NCBI GenBank assembly: GCA_905182985.1
Contig: CAJJDN010000153.1
Span: forward strand, 62,001-126,000
From: Paramecium sonneborni
Lineage: Eukaryota > Ciliophora > Oligohymenophorea > Peniculida > Parameciidae
DNA: 64,000 nucleotides
Direction of reading: 5' to 3'
The position numbers were made by a program, and so were the translations under genes. Below are positions 11,112 through 24,207 of the stretch, in pieces. Numbering within the stretch: the first letter of the stretch is position 1; the number at the start of each line of letters is the position of its first letter. Under the pieces are notes generated by a model, which saw only the letters and a list, made by a program, of their open reading frames with translations, did no database searches and was not told the DNA's origin.

Positions 11112-12159
11112 CTTCCCATATACTAATTATTAGAGAATTTAATATCTTCAAATATAGCACATTTTAATTGATAGTTTCCAAGTCAGCATATACAATATTA
11201 ATTATATTTGTAAATACTCTATTATCCGTACCATAGAGATGATTTCCATTAAAAATGAAGCTCTTAACAGTAAATATGGTAATTAAAACAATTTTGTTCC
11301 TTAATTAGCAAAACGGTAACATAAAACTAAACTATCTTAAATACTATTTGAAATTAACCAACAAATTCTGGAAATCTGTATTATTCATGAAACTTTTTAA
11401 CTAAAGATACAATCAAATTCTATAAATTAAAATTGTTAAAAAATTTTTGAATTTGCTAAAATGAATCCGAATTCTAAAAAGAATTTTATAAACTTTTTCT
11501 TTTTATCTTTAATTTTAACTTTTGAATAAACTTTTGTGAATATAACTTAAAATGAGCTTTCAGTCTAAAAAAATTAATCGTCATTAGTAATTTTGATATC
11601 TAAAATAGATTCAATTTGAATAAAATAAAATGGCCCAAATAATTTTATTTTTGTCAAATGATAATAAAATTTATATTTGTAAGAGAAATAGGAAATAATT
11701 GTTTTTAAAAAATAAATTAAAATTTTTATTATTTATGAAATTATTAATATTAATAATAGTATTATGTAAAGAACATAGATCAATGACATAGAGTTTGTAA
11801 AACAATATTTAAAAAGTTATATATTTTAAATAATGTTTAGAATTATGTGATGAGACATCAGGATATTAATGGAATAAAATATTAAATGTGGAATAATAAA
11901 TAGTGAATGGAAGCAATTATTATATATCAGCTTAGTTGAAAAGGGAGATAAAACAAAAAATGTTTAAATTGTAGTTTACATGTCTGGATCTCAAACAGAC
12001 ATAAGAATAACATCATGCTGAGTATTTTGAAATATGTCATGATAAGATAAATCAAATAATATAGTCTTTTTTGATTTTTTTATTTTATTGATCTTGTCCA
12101 AATAGTCTAGTAACCAATTTAATGAGATCTTTTTTTTTAATACTTTTTTCTAGAATTTT
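11112..12159. repeat. 1,048-bp exact duplication, copy 2
   Basis: Second copy of 10063-11110. It continues directly into the unique HSF sequence, so this copy gives the correct right-hand context and copy 1 the correct left-hand context. The real locus should contain the block once. Confidence 0.95.
11735..12021 (+). CDS. Cystatin-like gene, assembly-duplicated copy
   Basis: Identical to 10686-10972, including the frameshift, because it lies in the duplicated block. In this copy the proposed stop is 30 bases from the convergent HSF stop at 12052, which is the usual spacing for this genome and supports the shifted 3' frame as the real end. Confidence 0.5.
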
Positions 12160-12791
12160 AAACAGAGACTCTGCACTTATATTGTTGGTAAGCCAATCGA
12201 ACAGTTTTTCTTATTAACGATCGTTTTTTTATCTAGATAAGTAAATCTGAATAAGTTTTACTTTACCATACATAATTCTTACCATAAAAAGGCATTTTCC
12301 TTATTTAATTTGTCACTTTATTGAATAATAAAAGTAAACAAAGACTCTAACTCTTAATTTTTAAGAATTAACATTGATAATTCCTGATTAATTTATTCAA
12401 TGTTTGGAAGTATGATAATTTAATCGTTAACTTTTCTTTTAATTTATGGAAGCAATTCTCTTTATTGTCTTTAAAATATTTTACTTTTAATTTCTTCGAA
12501 ATAATTTGTGTTTAAAGGAATTTTTTTCTGTTTTATGAAAATCATAGATATTTAACTTTAATTCTTAAAGATAAGTATTACTTGACGAACGAATGATGCA
12601 AAATTGGAGTGCTTAAAGTAATTAGGTAGTATGTCATTCTGAAATATATTGATGTCTTTAACTTGAAATCCATCTCCATTATCATTCCAACTTACAATAT
12701 CATCATAATCTGAATGCTCAAAATAGTTAGAATGAAATACCTCTAAAATAGAATATACTTTATATAAGAAACCAGGACCTTCTTTATTCAT
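12052..12791 (-). CDS. Heat shock factor (HSF-type transcription factor), 219 aa
   Basis: ATG at 12791 (MNKEGPGFLYKVYSILE). The winged-helix HSF DNA-binding domain fills the first ~110 residues. It has the diagnostic order FLYKVYSIL, then VSWNDNGDGFQV, FKHSNFASFVRQLNIYDFHK, and FKHKLFRRNQKELLPQIKRK. Three introns (26, 25 and 29 nt) are needed; after removal the locus is exactly 220 codons. The DBD is followed by a heptad coiled coil (IEQINQELSMLILKNQELE .. NKENAFLWQEL), the HR-A/B trimerisation region that includes the conserved LW, then a short charged C-terminus. It binds heat-shock elements as a trimer in the nucleus (family knowledge). It is small for an HSF, without a long activation domain. 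Its start codon is 8 bases from the divergent ATG at 12800. Its last 108 bases also appear at 11003-11110. Confidence 0.9.
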
Positions 12792-12799
12792 TATTAATT

Positions 12800-13871
12800 A
12801 TGTTATTAATTATACTACTATCAATAAATGCATTTGCATATGTGCATAAACACGAGTAGCATTTAATGGACTTATATAACAAAATGAATGGAATAAAAGA
12901 ATTTTTATCTTAATTGGAATATTATACAGCACTAGAAAAGTTAGAAATGAGTTCAAAGGGTAATCTTGAATTTGAAGAAGAAAGTCTTACAATTTACAAA
13001 GAACATTATTAAGAAGTAATGTAAAATCATCTATATAGTTTATAAAATCCTTTAAGATGTAATAGACAAGCAATAAATATGAGAAAGAAGACATTAAATT
13101 GTTTTTAAGAGAAACATTTCCAGAAGTCATTGAAAAGATAAAACGTATAATTGCAGATAAAGTATATTTATTTATTTATTTAAGGAAAAATTGATTGAAG
13201 GAGATATTAAAGAACTAGCTAAGATTAAACATTAATAACCAGATGATATAAGTAAAAGATTTGAAGAATTCAATTATCTCCATTAAAAAATCTTAGATGG
13301 TATTTTAATGATCGATTAAAAAAATTAGTTTTGGAAACAAATGATGAATAAGACATATATAAAACTTTAGAGCTTTTAGAATCTAAGATAATGATAGGTT
13401 CTTTCAAATAAATGTAAAGTTAAGAGGTGGATTTCTTTATGAAAAGTGTAGATAAACTCTTCAGAGAGAAATAAAATCCAAATAAAAAATAAGAATCAAT
13501 TTAATTACTTAGTTTAATGTGTAGTGTTATATCAGAATATCTCATTAAAATGATGAATGATCAATTAGAATCTTCTTTTGATTTTTTGGATAAAGAACTT
13601 TTTTTTACTGAATCTAAAAACACTCATATAAATGCAAAAGAATAATATATAAGTCTTTTACGTAAATTAGAATGTAATTAATCTCTTATTTTTAGAATTA
13701 CATTATTCAGTTTGGAAGGATGTAATGGAATTACCTTATGACAATTATTTACTTGAGATTGCTGAAAAATAGTTTGACTAAGCAATTTAAATAGGAAATC
13801 GTGCAGTATAATATCATACACAAATGGATGAGATGATGAAAGCTATGTTAGAACGTTTTTTGTAAAGATGA
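12800..13871 (+). CDS. Secreted/lumenal helical protein, 324 aa
   Basis: ATG at 12800 starts a clear signal peptide (MLLIILLSINAFAYVHKHEQ). Four introns (23, 23, 29, 22 nt) give exactly 325 codons to TGA at 13869. The mature part is almost entirely charged amphipathic helix (e.g. KYEKEDIKLFLRETFPEV, YKTLELLESKIMIGSF, MDEMMKAMLERFLQR) with few cysteines. No TM segment and no known domain. Trichocyst matrix proteins are also helical, secreted and acidic, but I see no specific match, so function stays open. The convergent CDPK stop is 16 bases downstream. Confidence 0.75.
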
Positions 13872-13887
13872 AATTGTTTTCTATATA

Positions 13888-15456
<1,569 letters not shown>

Positions 15457-15754
15457 CTCACACCACTTAAAAATAAAATTTTCTTAATATTATTTAATAT
15501 CTCACAAATATTTAAGGAAAAGTATCATTTCAATCCAATATCGATAATAGAATGCATTTCATAAATTCAATTATTAATTATTGTCGATATTAAAGTTTTA
15601 ATTTTATATAATAAATCAATTTATTCTCTTGAATTATCATATTTTTAAATCAAAATGTTCAAGCTTTTTCAAATTTGTTAAGTCATTTATAAAATTAAAC
15701 TTAACTTGATTTTCATATTTTAATTCACATAAAAAATCGATAAATATATTATAA
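15457..15754. other. AT-rich intergenic region
   Basis: Roughly 300 bases between two minus-strand genes: promoter side of the CDPK and 3' side of the next gene. Contains an imperfect inverted pair around 15537-15595 (CAATATCGATAATAGAA / TTATTGTCGATATTAA). No coding signal seen. Confidence 0.5.
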
Positions 15755-17035
15755 TCAAAACAAAGTTGACTTGCGATCAGTTGAGAGTTTCTATTAATTC
15801 ACCTTTATTATTTCAAAATTGAGTTATTAGACTTTTTAAAACTATTTTATCCTCCTTACGAATTTTTCAGAATCACTCTAAAGAATTTAATTTTAGATTG
15901 CATTACTTGTTCTATACATATTGTCTATATTAATTTCTAACATTGAATTAAGAGATGAATCATTAGACATGCTTACATTACGAGATGTTAATTCATTATT
16001 AAAATTCTTTATAAAATGTTTTGGTCTCTCTTCATTCCTAGCTGTTAGGCACATTCTTTCAGAATTGTCTGTTCTTATTCCTTTTTCTTTATTTTTCATA
16101 AACATATAAGCATACAATTTAACATCTTTACTCAAAGGATCATTCAAAACATATTTCTCTTTTGAGAATTCCTAATACTGATTATTTTTCATTAACATTT
16201 TTCTTTTAGCTTTGTTCAAAAAATCTTTCTCCTTTTATTGTCTCTCCTTTAAAAATCCCCCTAATTTTTCATTAATAGAGTCTCGAACCTTTTGTTTAAT
16301 GAATGATTTCTTTTCGCAACTTGCTGTATTCCATCTTTCCTATTCAACCTTTTTAATTCTCAAATATCCATGAGTTGTATATTTTACATTATTATACTCA
16401 CGTTGTCCATCAGCTCTCTCTGTTAATAGATTTTTTTGCTTTATTTTATTTTTGTTTTCTTCACTTACCTCATAGAGTTGTCTAAAAAGTTACACATCTT
16501 TGAGGTTGTTTTCTTCATTTGGTTCTGTTTAAGAATTCTTTTAAATTAGTTTCTTTATTTTCTCAAATCTTTAATATACTCGAACTTTTTTCTCAATTTC
16601 TTCATCTGTTAATCCTTATTAATGTAAAGACTTATATTTGTTTCCTACTTATAACTAATTTGCAAACATATTCGCTCTTTTGATAAGTTTAATCCTATTT
16701 TTTAACTTTGCTTCTTTTCTATTTAAGTGATTGCATTCATTAACTAAGTTGAGAGCTGTACGATCCCCGCATAAAAACTCTTAAAAACCTTGTCTAAGCT
16801 TTTCATTAAACTAAAATGGATTTGGTTTATGCAAAGGAGATGATGTACATATTGGATCATTTATCAATTAATATTTTTATGCATTCGATCTCTAAACTTA
16901 ATTTCTAGATTTAAGAGGATTATTAAAATTTCCAAACATTTAATCCCAAATTAATAAATTCTATCGATTACTTTCAGCTGTAGATTAAGGAGTACTAGCT
17001 AGAGTGGTCCTAGATTTAGAATTAATCTTTAGCAT
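15755..17035 (-). CDS. Charged, intronless protein, 426 aa, unknown
   Basis: Single uninterrupted frame from ATG 17035 to TGA 15755 (427 codons, no introns). N-terminus is Ser/Thr/Asn-rich (MLKINSKSRTTLASTPQ), with SSPLHKPNPFQFNEKLRQGF in the first quarter. The middle and C-terminal half are Lys/Glu-rich helices (KEAKLKNRIKLIKRA, KERQQKEKDFLNKAKRKM), then a Ser/Asn-rich segment and a second basic helix. No TM segment or domain recognised. Composition resembles ciliary or microtubule-associated ciliate proteins, but that is only a resemblance. The absence of introns in a gene this long is common enough in Paramecium. Confidence 0.85.
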
Positions 17036-17300
17036 TTAATATAATCTATAAATAATTTACACAAAATTTATCGAACTATATTTATAAATAAATAAAATAA
17101 TTTTTTGTTAATCCAAATGTATTTTTTTCTAAATTTAATACTCTATAAATAATTCCAAAATTTAATGTAAAAAAATGAAGAAAACTAACTCATAATTAGA
17201 TGATTTAACCTTTTTAACTTGATATAGAAAAATTTAAGTAAATAATTTTGATAAAAATTAATTGTTCCTTTTCACGGAGTAATTAATTTTTATTTTATAA

Positions 17301-18022
17301 ATGAGTTATTGGAACCCAACTATTTTGGTATTAAAATAATAGAAAGTAGAACAAACAAAGACAAATAGACTAATTGATGGGGAGAGTGAATATAATTATT
17401 AAATAAAAATAATTATAAAAGTTTCCAAATAAAAATTATATTTAGGATATTAGAAAAATAAACTACATGACAATTTAATAGAAGAAGCAATTTAAATATC
17501 GAAAAATATTAAAGTTATAATAAGTTAAACAGTCTCTTTATGACCGAAATAGTGAGTATAGAAAAAAATAGGATATATAAATTAAGTTAAGAATTATTAT
17601 TAACTAAATGTAGCAATTAAAACAGCCAAAGCCTAGATAGAAGAAGAAATAGAGGAATAGGCTAAATACATAAAGAAGATCAGTAGCATTCGTTCTGTAA
17701 TTTTCAACAAAAATCAATTGAGAAATAGAAAAAATTGATGTACTAAGTGAAGAGAACAAAAATAAACAATGTATAATTAATTGAATTTTAATCTAAATAC
17801 AATTATTAATTATATTGGGCTGATAGAGTAAAAAATCTTGAAGAAGAATAAAAAATTTAAACATAAGTTATTTAAATCTATTATGAATTAAGACAATTTG
17901 TGAATTATTTGGAGTAAAAAGAGACACTATTATTAAGAAGATTATAATAGAATAAGTCTTCATAACAATTTTTATAATAATATTTAGAGGATGCATCTAA
18001 ATTAATACCCCTAAGAGTTTGA
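17301..18022 (+). CDS. Coiled-coil protein, 218 aa, unknown
   Basis: ATG 17301 (MSYWNPTILVLKQQKVEQ) to TGA 18020. Introns of 19, 20 and 26 nt give 219 codons; without them every frame hits TGA early. From residue ~70 on the product is continuous amphipathic helix (AIKTAKAQIEEEIEEQAKYI, RVKNLEEEQKIQTQV, LEQKETLLLRRLQQNKSS), predicting a coiled coil. A second open frame at the 3' end (to 18088) reads plausibly too, so the last ~30 residues are less certain. No family recognised. Confidence 0.65.
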
Positions 18023-18587
18023 ATTAAAATATGGTAAACCAGAAGAATCAAAGTTTTAATAGATACTAGATATTAAGGCTAAATATTGATAATATATATT
18101 TTAATTTATTTATTTTCTTCAAACTTATTTTTATTGAAAATATGTTAGAAAAGAATTTTATTAGATAATTAAATCCCAAATGTACAATTTTAAATTCTCA
18201 AATATTGAAGTCATATTATTATATTGTTTGACTATTTGTCTATTTCTTTATCATTTTAATCATATTATATCATTTTCTATCATTTAGAAGGGCTATTTAT
18301 TTAATTTTGCTCAATTTAGTGATAAAGAATTTTATTAATCTTTATTTAAGAATTTAATCAAGAGGTTGATTATTTATGTGTATCAGTATGGAAAATATTT
18401 CTAATTCTTCTAGCAACAGTTTTACTTTTTAAAAATTTTTTTAAATCTCTGTTTTTGTTAGATATCACACTTTGATTAACAAGTTAATGGAGATATATTA
18501 TTAAGGATTAAATTTAATAGAAGCAAGTGCGTCATTTCTAGATTTAAATATGTGGATAAAATCTTGTAAAATCAATAATATTTATAT
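18023..18587. other. AT-rich intergenic region
   Basis: About 560 bases upstream of the prominin-like gene, same orientation on both sides. No ORF with coding character, repeat or RNA gene seen; presumably holds the promoter. Confidence 0.5.
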
Positions 18588-21013
18588 ATGAAACTTGCCT
18601 AAAAACTCCTTTACTCTTCACTTTTCCTAGGTTTAATTCTATTACTTTAGAACTTCGAAGCACCAGAATCAACATTAGATGTTAAATAATAAAAGGAAGA
18701 GCTGTGTACAGAAGGTAAATATTTATTTAAATGAAAATTAGATCTTGAAGTAAGTGATTCAGAAAGAGATAGTGCTTAACAAATACTTGATGGTTTATAC
18801 GACTCAAATATCCGAGCCGATGTTACAACAGCTGTTAATGATTAGACTGTTGGAATAGATTTGGCATTAAATCTGTTGAGATATATAGTTCCTTGGGCAG
18901 TATTTTTGATAATATCAATTTTCGGTTGGATTTTCTATTGCTGCTATTGTTGTTGTGATAAGTAAGAAAATATATAATTTTTAGAAAATGTCCCCCATCT
19001 TAATGTTGTAGAAGAGATTATGAACATAATAAGTTATCAAAAATGGAGCTTTATGTTCCAGTAGGATTTTCTTTGATCATAAATTTATTGTTGTTTGCAG
19101 CTTCAATAGCAGGATTAGCTTATGCTGGTGGTGTTGAAAGAGGTATGAAAGCTGCTCGTTGTTCTTTAATATCCTTATTCTATGATATTGCATATGGAAA
19201 CGAAAATACAGAAGTTTCAAAATTCCCTGGTTTATCAGGTTTAGCCACAAATATTGACGCAATAAGTAAAGAGATATCAGACTTTCAAAAAGATCTGAAA
19301 ACTACATTTTCAGGTAAAACTTCTTAAAAAATCAAACAGGATAAGGATAGCATAATTGTTGAAAATAATAAGTATGAATTATATGGATTATGTATTTTAG
19401 TATGAAAAGAGGAAAATCAAATGCAGCAATACCAGTTTAAGATGGAGGAGTAGAGACTTATTTATCTTCATAAAACTTTGTATTTTTTTAATTCTATTTG
19501 TTTAGTTAGATTATATATTGATGTCTTCAGGTGATGATACTAAGTTTTCTACCAATTATAATGGTTTAGCATCCTACTACAAGGATTATTTAAAGTGTAC
19601 ACCTCAACCAGATGCTTTTGCTTCTTATTATGATGGAATGATTTAAACATCAGAAGAATTGGAAAAATAAGCTGCAGATATTTCAGGAGATTCATTTGAT
19701 ACTGCCACCCTTGATAGTGGTAGTAGCACAATTGAGGGATTTATTAATGATATTAATGATGCTAGCACAACTCTATATGATAATACAAAAATTCTTGAGG
19801 ATGCTGGGGCTTATGCTTCTCTAGCTCTTAATGTTTTATTCGGTGTAGGTTTAGGTTTGAGCATAGTATCAATTGCTTCAATAATATTAATAGTCCTATT
19901 AAAGATTTATAAAGTAAGAGGTTTACTACATTTTACTTGGTGTATTTATGTCATTTTGATGATCTTATGTTTTATATTAGCTTTACTTTTACATCCAACC
20001 TCTGTTATATTTGCAGAAGTATGTTATTATCTTAATTCCTTTTTCACCGATTATGAATTCTTTTAATAAACAAAATTCATTGATTAAGGAGATACTAAAG
20101 ATATAATTGGTTCTTGCTTTTTCCCTGGTACATCAAAAAGTCTCTTTGAAGTTATGGATCTAGCCTCTGCTACTGACCCATTAACTAACTTTAAACAACA
20201 AATCAAAGATTTTTAGTCGTAGTTTACTTCATTTGATGGTCAAAAAAAAGATTTTAATGACAAACTGGATAATAATTTATTAGCAGTTAAAAATTGTTAA
20301 GATGGATCTGTATTTGATTTAGAACCAGCTGCTCGTGCTGCATTGGATTCTGCATTTAATAAATTCAATTCATTCAAATCTAATTCAGGATGTGTTGAAT
20401 TAGCCACTACCAAATGTGGAGATGGAAAATTACCAATGAAATCAAGTTCAGATACTAATAGTACTACATTTAATTAAAAATGTTGGCATCCTTCATATTT
20501 GGCTTCAAGTTCTCCTTCATGTGCTGATTAAAGTGGATTAGCTGAAACTGCACAATTGAAATCTTAATACAGTAAACAATCTACTAATTGGGCATCAGCA
20601 CTTTCAAAAGAATAAAAAATTATCGATTCAAATAAAGCTACCTCTAAAACATTTGAAGATTATATGGGCAAGATTAATACCTTTATCGGTGGTGCTGATA
20701 CTATTATGTAACATTTAGATGAATTGTTAAATGGAGTAGATTGTTCATTTTTGGCAGTAAAATCAATTTTTTTATGTTTTAGGAATCATTTAAAAATGTT
20801 TTAGATGGCCTTTGTGTAATTTTTATTCCAGGAGTTTCCAGAACAGCTATTTTAATTATCATTATTGGTGTTTCAATGTTCTTTGGATCTTTGGCTAATT
20901 GTTGTGTTGGATTGAGATCCTATAGAATTTCTACATATGGTTTCAAAGATGGAGAAAATTAAGGTTCAAAGATTGCTCCAAAAGACCCAGAAACTTAAGG
21001 AATGAATCAATGA
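18588..21013 (+). CDS. Prominin-like five-TM membrane protein, 764 aa
   Basis: ATG 18588; signal peptide (LLYSSLFLGLILLLQNFEA). Five introns (27, 23, 29, 26, 26 nt) leave exactly 765 codons to TGA 21011. Topology matches the prominin plan. TM1 (VPWAVFLIISIFGWIFYC) runs into a Cys-rich cytosolic stretch (CCYCCCDKKCPPSQCC). TM2 is FSLIINLLLFAASIAGLAYA, then a large loop. TM3 and TM4 are SIVSIASIILIVLL and WCIYVILMILCFILALLL, followed by a second large loop with spaced Cys. TM5 is AILIIIIGVSMFFGSL, with a short cytosolic tail. In animals such proteins mark curved membrane protrusions and cilia. A role at cilia or the cortex here is inference. The family call rests on topology and the Cys block, not on alignment. 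Confidence 0.75.
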
Positions 21014-21077
21014 CATATTATCCAATCATGTAAAAAATAAATATTATTGACATTATTATTATTATTATATTTAATCT

Positions 21078-24000
21078 TCATTTTCTAACCTATGATTTAA
21101 AAGCTAATAAATCATTTTCCAATTAAACTTTATCCAATTTCAATTATTCTCTTTCTTTCGTTCTTGATTCTAAGTCCTTCTTTAATTTATCATTATCTAT
21201 CTATAATTACTTATTCTATTTCTCTGAACTTGTCCATTTATCATTCATCAATCCTATTTATGATGCTTTTGCTTCTAATTATCCTTATGTTTATTTTAAT
21301 TTAGATAATTCATTTACATTCGAATCAAATTATTACTTCAGTTGATTGAATTAATCCTCTTTTGTTTTTAATGTACTTTACAATACTGCTATCTAATCCT
21401 TCAATTTCTATAATTCTTAATCTTTCTTATCTCTATCTTTAGTCACATTTGCTAAATCTTTTTAAGCTTAGGCTAATTATAATAATTTAAAATTTATACC
21501 TAATTATTATTCCAGTACTTTTAATTTATCTTATAACACTTTTTTATCTTATAATTATTATTCTAAACTTGCAATTGTTTGTTTCAATTTATCACTTTCA
21601 TTTCCTTTCTATTCAAATGTTTATTTAATTCTTGTAAATTCTTATTCAGTTGTTTATGTCTATTTCTTAAAATCATTAAACTGTTTTTCAATCAATCTGA
21701 TTCTATTCAATTCAACTTCACTTGTACTAAGTTTTTATGATAGAACATCATTCTCAGTAACCTTATCCTTATAAAGTTATTGTAAACGATCAATTTCCTT
21801 CAAAAGTTCTTAAATCTTTCTATCTGCCTCTGGTAATCTATCCTTAAATCCTTATAATATATTAATTTCTTATTGAGCCTTATTCAATTATCTTGTTAAC
21901 TCATCTAATTATCTAAGATAATCCTTGATTTAATCTTCTTAACTTTTACATTTCTCATTTACTGATTATAATGAAACAAGTTATTGATTCAAAATCATTA
22001 ATTAAGAATTCAACTATTATACTTCTAATACTCTCTCTATAAGCTTTTTATTCAAATCATCATAATCCTTTAATTTATCATCCAATTTCTCACGGAACTC
22101 TGTAATTTGTTTTTCAAGTATAACAATTTCAGCTTTCAACTTTAAGATCTAACTCTTTAAATCTTCAATTTCTTTATTTCTTTTTTCTAAAATAATTTTC
22201 AATCTATCAATTTCTTAAGCCAAGAACACTGTTTTAGATTCAAGATCACTAATTTTTTTTTATAATAGTTCATTTTCTTTTAAAACTTCATCATAATTCT
22301 TTCTATAATCTTTCAATTCTTCATTAAGTGTAGCATTTTCATTTTCTAATAAATTAATCTTTCTATCAGCCTCTTCTAAATCTTTTTCAGCCATATCAAG
22401 ATTATGATCTCTTTCTTAAATCATTTATTATAATCTCTCAATTTCCTTACGATAATCATCTATTTATGCTTATAATTATTATATAAGGAACTCCAATTCT
22501 CTAATTCTAGATTCAGCATTAGAAAGATCATTAGCTAAACGATTCAACTCTTAATCTTTCTAAGCAATAATATCCTATGCTCTTTATAAATCTGATTCTA
22601 ATCTTCTTATAATACTTTCTTATTCTTTAATAAAATTGTCTTAACCTGAATTATTGTTCTTCAAATTAGAATTTTCATTTTCTAATTATCCATATCTATT
22701 TCTCCATGTATCTAGATCTGATTAATATTGTCTCAATTGAGAATTAAGATCATTAATTTAAGATTCATAATTTCTGATAGCTGAATTATATTTATTTTCT
22801 AAATCTCCATATTTCAATCTCCAATCATCAATCTCTCTTTACATTTAATCAATTAATTATCTTAATCTATTGATCTCATCTTCCATATTTCTTACAACTC
22901 CATTCAATCTATCAATTTCACTCTAGGCTTATCTATATTGATTTTCTAGAGTTGTATATTTAGATGTCCATTAATCAATAGTATTTCTTAATTCCTATTG
23001 TAATTTATTTATATCATTTTCTCTATCTCTCAATAAACCATTAAGTCTATCAGTTTCACCACCTGAATTAGATTTATATGTTGAAAATTGTTATTCTAAT
23101 GCACTATACTTATTTCTCCAATCTTCCAAATCACGTTTATAACGTTCAATCTCTGAATCACGATCTCTTAATTGATTTCTCAAATTTTCTAAATCAGATT
23201 AAAATTGTGCTATTTTAGAATCATAATCTCTTCCTCTTGCTTCCCATTCTCTTAATTTTGTTTAAAAATCAGATATCTAACTTTCATAATTTTTAATTTT
23301 AAGAATATAATCTTAAATCTATGCTTCTAATTCTTTTATTCTTTTATTCAGTCTATCCACTTCTGAAGATGAATTTCCTTTCAAATCTTATATCTACTTC
23401 AAATAATTCTCAATATCCAATTTCAATCTCTTAATCTCACTCTCATAATTAGTCCTTTCAGTACTCCAAGAAGACTTTAGATTATTTATTTCTAATGTAT
23501 ATTTACTTTCTTAATCCTTCAATTGTCGTTCCAAATCCTTTATTCTCTACTCAGCTTACTATAACTTACTAGCCAATGAGTTGTCTACTTATCCCAACTT
23601 TGATTTATATTGATTTATTTCATCTTCCAATGATTTGATTCTCACGTTTTGCTAATCAATTGTAGTCCTATAAATTAACTCCTTTTTCTTACTTATATTG
23701 TTAGATCTCGAGATTGTACTTCTCCTATAAAGTTGTATATTCACTTTGCAATTTTGTGTAATTACTTTATAGTTCATTTATTATGGTTCTTTGATCTGAA
23801 TTTTCTCTTTACAGTCTATCTACTTCTAAAGCTAATAAAAAGCACACAACTTCAGGCTTTTCTCCAAGCCATTTTCGTTCCTTTGATGGTGGAGGTACAT
23901 TCACAGTTTCTTATTAAGTCTTTACTCTTTAATATAATCAAATCATAAGTACATTATTGATTTGCGCTGAGTGCTGGCTCTTTGTGGTACATCAGCTGTA

Positions 24001-24101
24001 CTGGTACTTGAGTATTAGGACGTGTTTGTGGTAGTACCGCCAATTCCTGAAGAACGTACTGTAGATGATATGCTACTTGAATATCTTGATGAATAAGACA
24101 T
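21078..24101 (-). CDS. Long coiled-coil protein with Trp-anchored repeats, ~1000 aa
   Basis: ATG 24101 (MSYSSRYSSSISSTVRSSG), TGA 21078-21080. The Ser/Gly/Thr-rich head of ~50 residues contains an intron near its end, followed by PPPSKERKWLGEKPEVV. The rest is continuous heptad coiled coil rich in Glu, Gln, Asn and Leu. Within it a motif of the form W-R/T-x-K/R-Y-x-x-L-E recurs (DWRNKYSALE, QWTSKYTTLE, DWRLKYGDLE, TWRNRYGQLE; Trp codons at 23118, 22968, 22821, 22704, and looser copies at 23466 and 23244), 39-74 residues apart. Almost no Cys, no TM. Head-rod layout suggests a filament-forming cortical or basal-body protein; this is inference. Some short introns were not pinned down. Confidence 0.8.
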
Positions 24102-24207
24102 TAATAAAATATATTGTGCGCTTGGCTGTTAATTAAATTTAATGTAAAACAATTCCCCGATCAAAGGAAGAAGAATTTCAAATCAAATCAAGTTGAGTGG
24201 TAAATTA

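Noticed and set aside
10063..12159. Tandem gene duplication of a secreted protein
   Set aside because: The copies are identical, abut a single N exactly, and fragment flanking genes, so an assembly overlap explains them better.
12397..12791. Short HSF ending right after the DNA-binding domain
   Set aside because: Two further introns restore the IKRK segment and the trimerisation coiled coil, and give an exact codon count to 12052.
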